NCBI RefSeq assembly: GCF_003660285.1
Contig: NZ_QXQQ01000002.1
Span: 1 to 64,000, forward strand
From: Helicobacter labacensis
GTDB lineage: Bacteria > Campylobacterota > Campylobacteria > Campylobacterales > Helicobacteraceae
Length of the DNA: 64,000 bases
Reading direction: 5' to 3'
Both the position numbers and the translations under genes were made by a program. A model generated the notes under the pieces. The model had not been told where the DNA came from, did not search any database, and saw nothing but the letters and a program-made list of their open reading frames with translations. Positions 27,008 to 37,209 of the stretch are shown here, piece after piece. Numbering within the stretch: position 1 is the stretch's first letter; every line of letters begins with the position of its first letter.

Positions 27008-30000
27008 CAATCCACCCACTGATAATTTTTAAAGCTCTCTTTAATCTGCGCGCTCACTCTTAAAGGGGTGCTAATGGTGATCTTTTTATCCTTTTGCTTA
27101 AAGATCACGCATAGCGCACGCTCGCCCTTGTGCGTGTGGGCGACCTCTTTTAAGTGGGCAAATAACTCCACAGGCACGCTAGTATCTACAACTAAACACA
27201 AGGGTTGCCCCTGCAAGCAAGAAGTGCCCTTATTGAAGTCGGCTTGCAAGTCTAAGGGCTCGATGTCGCTAGGTTGTGCCTCTGCTTTGTAACGCACTTT
27301 AGCGATCTTTTCTGTGGCGATCTGCTCCAAGGTTTTGATCTCAAAGAGGCGCAAACGCGCGACCTCCTCTTGTTCCTCCACCTTGCATTTGAACGCTAGG
27401 GGTAAATTGCTATCTAATTGTTCCAAGGTGTTGAGTTGTCGCTCAAAAAGCATCAGCTCAAAACGCCCGGATGAATCTACAATCACTGCCTCGCCATAGG
27501 GCTTTTTACTCTTTTTGCCTAATTTGCGCTTGAGCTCTAAAATCTTGCCCACTAAGACCACATTACTCCCCAACTCCACCCGTTTAATATCCGTGCTTTT
27601 GAGGATATTTTTTAAAGGCTTGATTTGATCCTTAAATTCATTTAAGGGGTGTCCTGAAAAATAAATCCCCATGCATTCGTATTCAAAATCTAATAGAGTG
27701 TTAGTATCATACTCCTCATAGGGAGTTAGCTCCAAATGGGCGCGCTCCACCTGCGCGTCTGCAAACAACCCCGCGCGCATTTGGGCGTTTGTCTTGTCCT
27801 TTCTGCGCCCCTCCTCACAGATCGCATCCAAATTTTCTAGCATGGTGCGCCGATTGTAGCCCAAATTGTCCAAACTCCCCGACTTGATCAAGGGCTCTAA
27901 AATGCGCTTGCTAAACTTAGAAAAGTCGATCCTGCTAATAAAATCCCATAAATCCTTAAACGCGCCCTGTTGTTCGCGGATTTCTACCAGAGTGCCCAAA
28001 GGTCCTTCACCCGCCCCCTTGATCGCCTCCAAACCAAAGACAATATATTTTTCTCCCCCCTCCTCTTGCACCCTAAAGCGTACATCGGACACATTCACAT
28101 GGGGACGTTGCACTTTAATGCCCATAGAGCTCGCCTCCTCTACATAGTGGGCAACTTCCTCAATGTGGCGGCATTCACTGCTGATCATCGCTGCCATAAA
28201 CTCGTGTTTGTAGTGGGTTTTCAGATAGGCGGTTTGGAAGGTGAGCATGGCGTAAGCAGTCGAGTGGGTTTTTGGAAAGCCATAACCGGCAAATTTGACG
28301 ATCAGATCGAAAAGATCACCCGCCCTGTCCGCCTCGTAACCCTTTTTGCGCGCCCCCTCGATGAATTTGGCGCGGTTATCTGCCATAATTTGTGCGTCCT
28401 TTTTACCCATCGCACGGCGGATCAAATCCGCCTCGCCCAAAGAAAAGCCCCCGATGGTCTGCACAATCTGCATCACTTGCTCTTGATAGACAATGGTCCC
28501 ATAAGTGGGGCGCAAAATGGGTTCTAGTGCCTCAAAAGCATAAGTGATGGGCTCTAATCCGTGTTTGCGATTGACAAAATCATCCACCATCCCCGACTCC
28601 ATAGGTCCGGGTCGCCCTAAAGCGATGGTGGCGATGATGTCCTCAAAACAAGAGGGGCGTAGGCGTTTATTGAGGGTTTGGAACATGCCCGATTCAATTT
28701 GGAAGATCCCAATGGTGTTGCCCTCTTGCATAGTCTTGTAAACCTCTGGGTCGTCCATGTCCATGCTTAAAAAGTCGATTTTTTTATGGGCGTATTTTTC
28801 AATGAGTTTGAGCGCGTCATCAATCACGCTCAAAGTTTTGAGCCCCAAAAAGTCAAACTTGATCAAATCCACCGCTTCTAAATACTTCATAGAGTATTGG
28901 GTAACAATTCCCCCCGTGCGCTCACTGGTGTAAAGTGGGGTCTTGTGCCAGAGTTCGCGCTCGCTATCCACCACCAGCGCAGCCGCATGCTTGCCCGCAG
29001 AGCGGTTCAGATTCTCTAGGCTTAGGGCAAACTCCCAAACCTGCTTGGCGGTTTCGTTGGTATTGATGAGCATCGCGATCTTGGGTTCTAATTCAAAGGC
29101 TTCTTTAAGGGTGATTCCTAGACGATTAGGAATGAGTTTAGCCATCTCATCAGCCTCTTTATAGGGCATATCCAGCACGCGCGCCACATCGCGAATCACC
29201 CCCTTAGCTAACATTTTGTTAAAGGTGATCACTTGGGCGACATTGTATTTTCCATATTTGGAGACCATGTAGTCTAACATCTCGCCCCGCCGTCTTTGAC
29301 AAAAGTCGGTATCAATATCGGGCATACTCACGCGCTCGGGGTTCAAAAAGCGCTCAAAGAGTAGGTCGTATTTGAGTGGGTCAATGTCTGTTATTTGCAA
29401 ACAAAAGGCGACCAAGCTTCCCGCAGCTGAGCCACGCCCCGGACCCACAGGGATACCATTTTCTCGCGCATGGCGGATAAAATCCCACACAATGAGCATG
29501 TAGCCGGCAAATTTCATGTCTACTATGGTCTTGATCTCGTATTCTAAGCGTTCTTTATAAATGGCATGCTGGCTAGGTTCGATGATCTCTAGGCGTTTTT
29601 TTAAGCCCTCTCTGGCTTTATGGGCAAAGTAAAGCGCGTCTTGCTCAAGGTCTAGCCCCTCTTTAGTGGCGTATTCCTTAGTGAATTTAAAGCGCGGAGG
29701 GGTGGGGGGATTGGAGTCATCTTTAAGATCGAGTTCTAGCTGGCATTTGCGTGCGATCTCTTGGGTGTGCTCTAGGGCTTCGGGGATGTCTGCAAAAATT
29801 TCAGCCATCTGCGCGGGGGATTTGATGTAAAACTCATGCACGGAGTGCTTTAAGCGATCTTTATCTCCTAGGGTTTTGTTCATCGCCACACACATGGCGA
29901 TTTCTTGGGCGCGTGCGTCTGTTTGCTTGGTGTAGTGGGTATCATTGGTGGCGATGAGTTTAATCCCGGTTTCTAAGGAGAGTTTGATGAGTTGCTCGTC

Positions 30001-30579
30001 AATGTAGAGTTGATCGGCAATGCCATGGCGCATGATTTCCATGTAAAAATCATCCCCAAAAATGTCTTGATACTCGCAGGCGATACGCTTAGCCTCCTCA
30101 TAGCCCTTTGCGCCATATTGCTTATTTCTAGGGTTGTTGAGGTTGAGATGCCAATTAATTTCTCCTTGCAAACACGCGCTCGAGCAAATCAAGCCCTTAG
30201 CGCGCTCTTTGAGCAGTTTTTTATTAATGCGTGGGTAGTAGTAAAAGCCCTTGAGAAAAGCCTGTGAGCTTAGATACATCAGATTGGCATAGCCTTCTTG
30301 ATCTTTAGCATAGAGGCAGAGGTGAAAGCGTTGGCGCGACTGTTTGTCGTCTAATTTTTCGGCATTGTGTAAATAGGTTTCAATCCCAATAATGGGCTTG
30401 ATCCCCTCTTTTTTCATGCAGGTGTAAAAATCGATCGCCCCAAACATATTGCCATGGTCGCTCATGCTTACACTGGTCATCCCCAACTCTTTAATGCGCT
30501 GGGCTAAGACTTTAATTTTATTCGCCCCATCTAGTAGGGAGTACTCGGTGTGTAAATGTAAATGAGTAAAGTTTTCCAT
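27007..30579 (-). CDS. dnaE: DNA polymerase III alpha subunit
   Basis: The 1190-residue replicative polymerase begins with the PHP domain (FTHLHLHTEYSLLDG), then the C-family palm with PDIDTDFCQRRRGEML near residue 420 (metal-binding aspartates) and GPGRGSAAGS near 382. A helix-hairpin-helix/OB region lies towards the end (ELGSNVVLVGKIL). ATG 30579 has AAAGGA in front; a GTG-rich extension to 30597 is less likely. The gene is complete and is the largest in the window. It is on the lagging side of no visible origin. Confidence 0.97.
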   Translation of the reverse strand: MENFTHLHLHTEYSLLDGANKIKVLAQRIKELGMTSVSMSDHGNMFGAIDFYTCMKKEGIKPIIGIETYLHNAEKLDDKQSRQRFHLCLYAKDQEGYANLMYLSSQAFLKGFYYYPRINKKLLKERAKGLICSSACLQGEINWHLNLNNPRNKQYGAKGYEEAKRIACEYQDIFGDDFYMEIMRHGIADQLYIDEQLIKLSLETGIKLIATNDTHYTKQTDARAQEIAMCVAMNKTLGDKDRLKHSVHEFYIKSPAQMAEIFADIPEALEHTQEIARKCQLELDLKDDSNPPTPPRFKFTKEYATKEGLDLEQDALYFAHKAREGLKKRLEIIEPSQHAIYKERLEYEIKTIVDMKFAGYMLIVWDFIRHARENGIPVGPGRGSAAGSLVAFCLQITDIDPLKYDLLFERFLNPERVSMPDIDTDFCQRRRGEMLDYMVSKYGKYNVAQVITFNKMLAKGVIRDVARVLDMPYKEADEMAKLIPNRLGITLKEAFELEPKIAMLINTNETAKQVWEFALSLENLNRSAGKHAAALVVDSERELWHKTPLYTSERTGGIVTQYSMKYLEAVDLIKFDFLGLKTLSVIDDALKLIEKYAHKKIDFLSMDMDDPEVYKTMQEGNTIGIFQIESGMFQTLNKRLRPSCFEDIIATIALGRPGPMESGMVDDFVNRKHGLEPITYAFEALEPILRPTYGTIVYQEQVMQIVQTIGGFSLGEADLIRRAMGKKDAQIMADNRAKFIEGARKKGYEADRAGDLFDLIVKFAGYGFPKTHSTAYAMLTFQTAYLKTHYKHEFMAAMISSECRHIEEVAHYVEEASSMGIKVQRPHVNVSDVRFRVQEEGGEKYIVFGLEAIKGAGEGPLGTLVEIREQQGAFKDLWDFISRIDFSKFSKRILEPLIKSGSLDNLGYNRRTMLENLDAICEEGRRKDKTNAQMRAGLFADAQVERAHLELTPYEEYDTNTLLDFEYECMGIYFSGHPLNEFKDQIKPLKNILKSTDIKRVELGSNVVLVGKILELKRKLGKKSKKPYGEAVIVDSSGRFELMLFERQLNTLEQLDSNLPLAFKCKVEEQEEVARLRLFEIKTLEQIATEKIAKVRYKAEAQPSDIEPLDLQADFNKGTSCLQGQPLCLVVDTSVPVELFAHLKEVAHTHKGERALCVIFKQKDKKITISTPLRVSAQIKESFKNYQWVD

Positions 30580-30633
30580 GTGTGTCCTTTGCCACATGCT
30601 AGAGCAGAGGGGCTAAAAAGCCTCTTAAAAGCC

Positions 30634-32226
30634 TCATACCTTGAATTTAGAAAACTCTGAGTCTAGCTGGGCGTTGTTATTGAGCATTTCTTTAACATTG
30701 CCCTCTAGTTTGGCGCGCTCGCTTTTCATGTTCTTAAACATATCTACTAGATCTTGGGTAACTTTGGCGATCTCTTGGATTTTAGAACAGATCTCTTGAT
30801 TGCTAGCGATCGCTTCTAGGGAGGTTTGCTTAGAGATAGATAGACTCTCCTGCACCCCATCGATTCGATTCACCAAGCCGGAGGCTTCACTAGAGATTTG
30901 CTCAGACTCCAAAGCAATCTTTTTAATGCGCCCGCCCATCCCCTCAATGCTCTGGGTTACCACATTCACCATGCCCGCAATCTCTGCTAAAGACTGTTGG
31001 GTTTGCTCGGCTAGTTTGCGCACCTCATCAGCCACCACCGCAAACCCGCGCCCATGCTCGCCCGCGCGTGCGGCTTCAATGGCGGCATTCAGGGCTAGTA
31101 AATTGGTTTGGTTGGCAATGCCCTCAATGATGGATAACACTCCCTTAATTTCGTTAGCTTGGGCGATGAGGGTTGTGGAGTCGTTGGCGATCTCAATCTG
31201 GTTTTTAGAGGCATCTAGGGAGAGTTGCACATAACCATTCATACTTTGAGAAAACTCTTGCATCATGCGATCGGCGCTCTGAATCGTGGTGGTGGCGCGC
31301 TCTAGCAAGTCTAGGGCTGCGCTAGAATTTTTGTCCACCTCTTGGCTGAGTTGGTGCATAGTTTCAATGCTGGTGGTTTCATGCACTTCATTAGATTTTA
31401 AACTTTGAGAAGTTTCTTTAATAGAGTGGCTAATGGCAACATTAGAAGAGAGGATATTTTTCCCACTCTGCACAATGCCTTGAATCTTTTGGATAAAGAG
31501 ATTGAAGTAATGCGAGGTGCTCCCCACCTCATCTAAGACCTTGCTCTCTAGGCGTTTTGTCAAATCCGCTTCCTTGCTTTGGGTGAGCGTGCCTGCCATG
31601 CTTCTCAAACGCATTAAGGGTTTAAAAAGGTCCTTCTCCACCACAAAAAACATGATGAGGCTAATACCCAAGAACACCCCCAAAATATAACCCAGCGTCT
31701 TAAGGGTGTTGCTAAAGATTTGATCGTAGGTTTTGGTCAGATCAAAGCGCACATTCAAGATCGCGATCACATCGCCTAGTTGGGAATTGACATGGCAATT
31801 TAGACAAAGCTTATCGGCGATAAAGGGTTGGCGCAAGAGGATATGGTGTTGATTCCCCTCAGAAATCAGGCGGGTGCGCCTTTGGGGGTCTTTGTTTTTG
31901 AAAATCTGTTGCATTTCTACATTGTCTGTAAAAGGCTCATTTAACCCAAACAACGCGATCACCTCCTTAGAGGGCACAAAGCTCACCTGCGCCCCTTCAA
32001 TGCTGGTGCTATCATGGATAACCAATTTGAGCTGTTGGGGGTCCCCTGTGAGCGCGGCTTCTTTCACACTATTCATTAGGGCTTGGTTTAACACTTGGAT
32101 GAGCTCTACACTCTGTTTGGTCGCTAGATTTTCATACCCCGCGCGCAAGGAAACATAAACCACCCCCATCACCAGCAAAAACCCTACCATGGCATAGATT
32201 GTCGCCTTAGTTCTGATGCTTTTCAA
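30634..32226 (-). CDS. Transmembrane chemoreceptor with c-type-heme periplasmic domain
   Basis: The 530-residue methyl-accepting protein has a first membrane helix at about 8-28, a periplasmic domain of about 150 residues, and a second helix at about 175-200. A HAMP-like linker follows, then a standard signalling hairpin ([36 protein letters not shown]). The periplasmic part holds CLNCH at residues 141-145, a CXXCH covalent heme site. The layout resembles DUF3365/Tll0287-like sensor domains. It could sense redox state, oxygen or a small ligand such as nitric oxide. None of the four H. pylori receptors I remember (TlpA-D) has a heme c. It lies 54 bp upstream of dnaE. Confidence 0.88.
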   Translation of the reverse strand: MKSIRTKATIYAMVGFLLVMGVVYVSLRAGYENLATKQSVELIQVLNQALMNSVKEAALTGDPQQLKLVIHDSTSIEGAQVSFVPSKEVIALFGLNEPFTDNVEMQQIFKNKDPQRRTRLISEGNQHHILLRQPFIADKLCLNCHVNSQLGDVIAILNVRFDLTKTYDQIFSNTLKTLGYILGVFLGISLIMFFVVEKDLFKPLMRLRSMAGTLTQSKEADLTKRLESKVLDEVGSTSHYFNLFIQKIQGIVQSGKNILSSNVAISHSIKETSQSLKSNEVHETTSIETMHQLSQEVDKNSSAALDLLERATTTIQSADRMMQEFSQSMNGYVQLSLDASKNQIEIANDSTTLIAQANEIKGVLSIIEGIANQTNLLALNAAIEAARAGEHGRGFAVVADEVRKLAEQTQQSLAEIAGMVNVVTQSIEGMGGRIKKIALESEQISSEASGLVNRIDGVQESLSISKQTSLEAIASNQEICSKIQEIAKVTQDLVDMFKNMKSERAKLEGNVKEMLNNNAQLDSEFSKFKV

Positions 32227-32312
32227 TACCCGTCCATATTAGATAAATTTAAGTGAATATAACATGTTCTATCGTAACATACCCCCTACGATCTTAACGG
32301 GTGTGGTTGAGC

Positions 32313-33311
32313 ATGAAAATTTTACTGCGTTTGCCTAATTGGCTAGGCGATGGGGTGATGGCAACCCCTATGCTTGAGACTTTAAGGTCTCACTACAAAG
32401 AGAGCGCATTTATTCTTGTGGGTTCTGCTGTGGTGTGCGCGCTTTTTAAAGATGATCCTAACATTACTACCATCATTGACACCACCAAGCAAGCCAAGAA
32501 TCGCCTATTAGCCACCTACCAACTGGCTAAACGCATCGGCATCTGCGATCTAGCAATCACGCTGACCAACCACATTTACAGCGCGTTGTTACTCTACTTC
32601 ACAAAAACCCCCATGCGCATTGGTTATGCCAAGTTTGGGCGCACTTTTTTGCTCACACACACCCCTAAACCCCTTGCTAATGCCCACCAAGTGGAGCGTT
32701 ATTACCACCTTTTAAGCGCGTGTATCCCCCATTTAGACCCCACCCCTCCCCCCCTCAAACTCCACACCCCCCCAGCGCACAAACTAGGTAAGCGCATCGG
32801 GCTCAACCCGGGGGCAGCTTATGGGAGCGCGAAGCGTTGGAGTGCAAAGCATTTCGCCCAAGTGGGGGCGCATTTTTTAGATCAAAGCTATGAAGTGTAT
32901 TTGTTTGGCGCGCAGGGGGATTTAGCAGTGGTGGGAGAAATTGCGCGCCTCATTGGGAGTCATCCTAAACTCATCAATCTTTGCAACCAAACCACTTTGC
33001 AAGAGCTCATCGTCATGTTAGCCACCCTTGATCTCTTTATCACCAATGATAGCGGTCCTATGCACATTGCCACGGCTTTACAAATCCCCTTGATCGCCCT
33101 TTTTGGTCCTACTGACATGCAAGAAACTAGCCCATGGCAACACCCCCATGCGCGCCTCATTTCTAAAAACCTGCCCTGCGCGCCTTGTAAAAAGCGCATC
33201 TGCCCGCTCCAGCCCGGGGGGGCAATCAAACCCCATGCCTGCATGCAAGAGATCACCCCTGAGGAGGTGATTGGGCACGCCCAAGAATTGCTAACTCTTC
33301 AAAACAGCTAA
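32313..33311 (+). CDS. waaF: ADP-heptose:LPS heptosyltransferase II
   Basis: The 332-residue GT9-family enzyme adds the second heptose to the inner core of lipopolysaccharide on the cytoplasmic face of the inner membrane. Key stretches are LLRLPNWLGDGVMATP at the start, GLNPGAAYGSAKRW near residue 168 and ITNDSGPMHIATAL near 248. CAPCKKRICP near 290 is a cysteine cluster typical of WaaF. ATG 32313 is chosen over 32301 because it begins the family N-terminus MKILLRLPNWLGD. Its last 21 bases overlap the convergent Sel1-repeat gene. Confidence 0.93.
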   Translation: MKILLRLPNWLGDGVMATPMLETLRSHYKESAFILVGSAVVCALFKDDPNITTIIDTTKQAKNRLLATYQLAKRIGICDLAITLTNHIYSALLLYFTKTPMRIGYAKFGRTFLLTHTPKPLANAHQVERYYHLLSACIPHLDPTPPPLKLHTPPAHKLGKRIGLNPGAAYGSAKRWSAKHFAQVGAHFLDQSYEVYLFGAQGDLAVVGEIARLIGSHPKLINLCNQTTLQELIVMLATLDLFITNDSGPMHIATALQIPLIALFGPTDMQETSPWQHPHARLISKNLPCAPCKKRICPLQPGGAIKPHACMQEITPEEVIGHAQELLTLQNS

Positions 33312-34982
33312 GATTTCGCTGGCTTTTTTATTCCCCAACTCGCTTGCGCGCTTGAAGCAATCTTTAGCCTTATCCAAGTCCTTTTGCACCCCCTCGCCCT
33401 GGTAGTAGATCAACCCCATGTTATACAGCGCGTTAGAATTGCCCTCATTGGCAGCCTTTTGGAAAAAACTAAGCGCTTGTTCGATGTCGCGCTCCACCCC
33501 ATCACCCATACTATACATTACCCCCACATTGTAGCAGTCCTTGATCGAACCCAACTGCGCGGCTTTATGGAAGTAGGCAAAGGCTTTTGGAATATCTTTT
33601 TCTACACCCTTGCCTATATGGTAGAGCGAACCCAAATGGTGCAGGGCACTAGCATTATCCATTTTAGCCGCCTCTTCAAAGTAGAGAATGGCTTGGGGGA
33701 TGTCTTGTGGCGTGCCTCTGCCATATTCGCACATCACCCCCAAATTGTAATAAGCCTTGTCATCGCCCAATCTAGCTGCCTCTTGGAAATGGGAGAACGC
33801 CTGAATCGCGTCCTTTTGCACTCCCAACCCCCTATTATAAATCACCCCCAAATTGTAATTAGCCTTAGCATGCCCAAGTTTGGCGGCTTGTTGGAAATAA
33901 TCTAAAGCCTTAGCCTCATCTTTTGGCACCCCCTGTCCATCGGTATAAACCACGCCTAAATTATAAAGAGTTTGCGCCTTGTGATTGCTCACTTGGGTAT
34001 TCATGGCACTCAAATTGGCAAAAGCCTGCGCATCACCTAAATCTGCGGCTTCTTTGTAGTAAGCAATCGCCGTGTATTTATCCTGTTCCACCCCTTTACC
34101 GGTGCGGTATAAAGTCGCCAAATTAGAGAGAGCATCCGCATTCCCCATTTCTCCAGCCTCTTGATAAAGCGCGATCGCCTTGTCCATGTCTTGCTCCACC
34201 CCCTCGCCCCTTTCATACATGTTAGCTAAGGCGCAAGTGGCTTGAGCAAAGCCTGATTGCGCGGATTCTTTGAAGAGTTCTAGGGATTTCTCTATATCCT
34301 GCTCCACCCCCTCCCCATTTTCATACATGACAGCTAGGTTATAACACGCGCGTGCATCGCCCAAATCAGCGGCTTGTTGGAAGTATTCTAGGGCTTTGGT
34401 ATAATCCTTGCTCACCCCATGCCCGGTGTAATAAATGCTCCCCAAGCTCACCAAGGCTTTCACACTCCCGCGATCGGCAGCCTGCTGGTAATACTCTAGG
34501 GCTTTAGCATAGTCCACACCCACCCCATTGCCCGTGCGGTACATTAACCCCAAGTAATTCAAGGCGTTCACATCTTCCAAACTAGCCCCATGTTTGAAGT
34601 AGTCTAAGGCTTTTTGGTAATCCTTTTTGACCCCCTTGCCCAAGTTATACATCACACCCAAATTGACAAAACCCTGTGTGTCGCCCAGATTGGCAGCTTG
34701 CTGGAAATAGTCCAAGGCTTTAGCGTCATCTTGGGCTACCCCCCTCCCATTGGCATACATCACGCCTAAATACACCAAAGCCCTAGAACTCCCAAGTTCT
34801 GCGGCTTGCTGGTAGCTAGAGAGAGCTTCTTCATAATGGCGTTCTCTATAGGCTTTATGCGCCATGTCCAAAAATTCCTTATAAACACTAGATTGACTCT
34901 CCTCATCTCTAGATTCTAAATCTTCTTGTAAGACCTCTTCAAAGCTGTCTGGTGCATGGTTGCTGCGTTCGTTCTCTAGCAT
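33291..34982 (-). CDS. Sel1-like repeat protein, cytoplasmic form with about 14 repeats
   Basis: The 563-residue protein has an acidic N-terminus of about 35 residues and then a helical repeat array. About 13 full units of 36 residues plus one short one are visible; the core is NLGVMYxxGxGVxxDxxKALxYFQQAAxLG. The short unit near residue 330 (ANLSAMNTQVSNHKAQ) interrupts the array. Helicobacter Hcp proteins have a signal peptide and a disulfide-bridging Cys pair in each repeat; neither is present here, so this is a cytoplasmic scaffold. Partner proteins cannot be told. Its end overlaps waaF by 21 bases. Confidence 0.9.
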   Translation of the reverse strand: MLENERSNHAPDSFEEVLQEDLESRDEESQSSVYKEFLDMAHKAYRERHYEEALSSYQQAAELGSSRALVYLGVMYANGRGVAQDDAKALDYFQQAANLGDTQGFVNLGVMYNLGKGVKKDYQKALDYFKHGASLEDVNALNYLGLMYRTGNGVGVDYAKALEYYQQAADRGSVKALVSLGSIYYTGHGVSKDYTKALEYFQQAADLGDARACYNLAVMYENGEGVEQDIEKSLELFKESAQSGFAQATCALANMYERGEGVEQDMDKAIALYQEAGEMGNADALSNLATLYRTGKGVEQDKYTAIAYYKEAADLGDAQAFANLSAMNTQVSNHKAQTLYNLGVVYTDGQGVPKDEAKALDYFQQAAKLGHAKANYNLGVIYNRGLGVQKDAIQAFSHFQEAARLGDDKAYYNLGVMCEYGRGTPQDIPQAILYFEEAAKMDNASALHHLGSLYHIGKGVEKDIPKAFAYFHKAAQLGSIKDCYNVGVMYSMGDGVERDIEQALSFFQKAANEGNSNALYNMGLIYYQGEGVQKDLDKAKDCFKRASELGNKKASEILAVLKS

Positions 34983-34990
34983 GCCCGTCC

Positions 34991-35569
34991 TTATAAGCTG
35001 GTTTTCACTTGGTTAATGACCTGTGCGATCGCCTGCGCGCTGACTTGTTGCAGGGCTTGAATCGCGCCTATGGGGAGTTCTATATCCTTGTTTTCAGGCA
35101 TTAGCGCGGTGGGTTGGCTTTTTAACACCATGAAACTCTGGGTATTGGTGTCTACAGAGAGCACAATCTGGGCTTTGTAAACGCGCCCCTCTTGGACCAA
35201 GCCCAAGGAGAGCAAGCTGAGTTTAAGGCTATCTTGCGCGTTGCTAGGAGGCACACTCAAGATCAAACATTGGCGCATCGCCTCTAAAACGAGCATGTTT
35301 TTAAGCATATTGATGGGTAAGTCCGCAAATTTTTCTCTGCTGGCGCGCTCAATGCGCCCATCAGAGCGTTTGATCAAGATGTCCTTAGTGTTGATCAAAT
35401 CCGCGCCCAACACCCCCACCAAAGCAAGGCTTTTAGGGTGGGCGCACACAGGGGGCGCGCTTTGGGTGTTGAGATCGTAATAGCTTATCTCCGGCAAGGT
35501 CTGTTTGAGATTGAGATTCAAACACCCGCTCAACAGGGGCACAAACAGCGCGATCAACCAAGCCCTCAT
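34991..35569 (-). CDS. ABC-type transport auxiliary lipoprotein (Mla/PqiC-like)
   Basis: The 192-residue protein has a lipobox signal (LLSGC, Cys16), so it is anchored in a membrane by lipid. The body (YYDLNTQS near the start, VLGADLINTKDILIKRSDGRIERASREKFAD) resembles the auxiliary lipoprotein of MlaD/PqiB-type systems (ABC_trans_aux family). It overlaps mlaD by 4 bases and is the last gene of the mlaE-mlaF-mlaD operon. In H. pylori the same place is taken by HP1463. A role in passing lipid between membranes is inferred from context. Confidence 0.8.
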   Translation of the reverse strand: MRAWLIALFVPLLSGCLNLNLKQTLPEISYYDLNTQSAPPVCAHPKSLALVGVLGADLINTKDILIKRSDGRIERASREKFADLPINMLKNMLVLEAMRQCLILSVPPSNAQDSLKLSLLSLGLVQEGRVYKAQIVLSVDTNTQSFMVLKSQPTALMPENKDIELPIGAIQALQQVSAQAIAQVINQVKTSL

Positions 35570-36441
35570 TTATGTTCCCCAAAGAGAGTTTTATAGGGGT
35601 TGGTGTCAAATTTATCCATGAGCAACGATCCTTTTTGCACGAATTGATCGATATTGCGCAAACTCAATTGGGCTTGCATGAGTAGGGGGCTTAACATGCT
35701 CTTTAGATCAAATTGCCCCTGTTGCACCTTGTGATCGACATCAAGGATTAGTTGATCGCCATGTTGGAGCAAGACACTGCCCTTATTAAACAGGGTATCG
35801 CCTTTGGATAACAAGACATCGCCTTTTTCTAGGGTTTGGTGCGCTTTAACTAGGAGGCGATCTAAGTCGTTTTTAGTCGCATCCAAGCCCTGCGCGCTCT
35901 GTTGGATAGAGGCGATAATCTTGTGGATATTTTCTACATTCTCCGGGCTTAGAATTTGATCGATGCTCTTGATGATCCCTAGCACCTCATTGGAGATATG
36001 CCCCGCGCTATTGCTAAGCTTTTCTAAAAAACTCTGTTCGTAGTGCAAGATGCGCTCAGAATCGCTTTTGGTGTAAAACTCTTTAGACTTGCCCTGAATC
36101 AAGGCTAGATATTTGATCCCCACCAAGCCCTGTGATTCTACCTTGAGAGTCGCGTCCTTGGTGATGGGCACTTTGCTTTTGATGTCAATAGTGAGTTTAA
36201 CCACCCCTAAATGTTGGGGATCAAAACCTACGGCTTTGATCGTGCCAATTTGGATTCCCTTGTAATTAATGGGGGTGTTAGCCCCAATCCCACTTAAATC
36301 CTTGTCTGTATAGACCACATAGCGCAAGTAGTCCTCTTCTTCAAAATTGACATGCCCTAGCCACATGATGAAAATAGCCATGCTGGCTACACAAGCCAAG
36401 AAAATCCCCCCAATCAAGGTGTAATTCACATGTCTTTCCAA
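35566..36441 (-). CDS. mlaD: MCE-domain lipid-transport substrate-binding protein MlaD
   Basis: The 291-residue protein has a single N-terminal membrane helix (YTLIGGIFLACVASMAIFIMWL) and an MCE domain in the periplasm at about 40-125 (GIGANTPINYKGIQIGTIKAVGF). A long helical C-terminus follows, with a repeated KGDVLLSKGDTLFNKGSVLL pattern. MCE proteins form hexameric rings that channel phospholipids. It overlaps mlaF by 16 bases and precedes the auxiliary lipoprotein gene, so the operon is mlaE-mlaF-mlaD-lipoprotein, without mlaB and mlaC. Confidence 0.92.
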   Translation of the reverse strand: MERHVNYTLIGGIFLACVASMAIFIMWLGHVNFEEEDYLRYVVYTDKDLSGIGANTPINYKGIQIGTIKAVGFDPQHLGVVKLTIDIKSKVPITKDATLKVESQGLVGIKYLALIQGKSKEFYTKSDSERILHYEQSFLEKLSNSAGHISNEVLGIIKSIDQILSPENVENIHKIIASIQQSAQGLDATKNDLDRLLVKAHQTLEKGDVLLSKGDTLFNKGSVLLQHGDQLILDVDHKVQQGQFDLKSMLSPLLMQAQLSLRNIDQFVQKGSLLMDKFDTNPYKTLFGEHK

Positions 36442-37202
36442 AACTTCTCTCCTCGTGTGGAATTGAATAGATTGCCCTCTTCTAAAGGCACTTGCTTGGT
36501 GCGTTGCACAAATTCAGCCAAAGTCCCATCAAAACTAATCAGCCCGTCTTTGAGCATGATAAAGCGATCTACGGCGTTTTTAATGGAGTCTAGATCATGG
36601 GTGATCATCACCACGGTGAGTTTTAAGGCTTCTTTGAGCGAGAGAATCAGCGCGTCAAATTTATCAGCCGAATAGGGGTCTAGCCCGCTAGTGGGCTCAT
36701 CTAAGAATAAAATATCTGGATTGGTCGCCATCGCTCTTGCTAGCCCCACGCGCTTTTTCATCCCGCCACTGAGCTCATAGGGGTAGAGGTGGTAAACTTG
36801 CTTGCTTAACCCCACGCGATCGAGCCACATTTTAGAGATTTCTACAATATTGCTTTTGGGGTAGGCACTGTGCTCTTCAAGCATGATCCCCACATTCTCC
36901 AACACGCTCAAAGAGCTATAGAGCGCGCCAAATTGGAATAGCATCCCGATGCGGTGGAAGAGTTTGTAGCGTTGTGCCTCCTTGAGTTGCCAAATATCCA
37001 TGCCAAAAATGCGGATTGTGCCCTTTAGGGGTTTGTTGAGTAAGATCATGCTCCTTAGTAAAGTGCTCTTCCCACTCCCACTCCCCCCCAAGATCGCCAA
37101 AACCTCTCCCTTGTAAACCGAAAAACTCACGCCCTTATGGATCACATGCGCGCCATAAGCGGTGTAGAGATCGCAAACCTCAATCAAACGCGGTGTCGTC
37201 AT
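36426..37202 (-). CDS. mlaF: ABC transporter ATP-binding protein MlaF
   Basis: The 258-residue ATPase has Walker A GGSGSGKST near residue 36, the signature LSGGMKKRVGLARA near 144, and Walker B DILFLDEPTSGLDP directly after it. The His switch is in VVMITHDL. The signature reads SGGMKKR, as in MlaF. It powers phospholipid movement by MlaE/MlaD. It overlaps mlaD at the 3' end and starts 7 bases after mlaE. Confidence 0.94.
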   Translation of the reverse strand: MTTPRLIEVCDLYTAYGAHVIHKGVSFSVYKGEVLAILGGSGSGKSTLLRSMILLNKPLKGTIRIFGMDIWQLKEAQRYKLFHRIGMLFQFGALYSSLSVLENVGIMLEEHSAYPKSNIVEISKMWLDRVGLSKQVYHLYPYELSGGMKKRVGLARAMATNPDILFLDEPTSGLDPYSADKFDALILSLKEALKLTVVMITHDLDSIKNAVDRFIMLKDGLISFDGTLAEFVQRTKQVPLEEGNLFNSTRGEKFWKDM

Positions 37203-37209
37203 AGCGAAC

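Noticed and set aside
27970-28527. Plus-strand ORF of 185 codons opposite dnaE
   Set aside because: Antisense shadow of dnaE codons, no ribosome-binding site.
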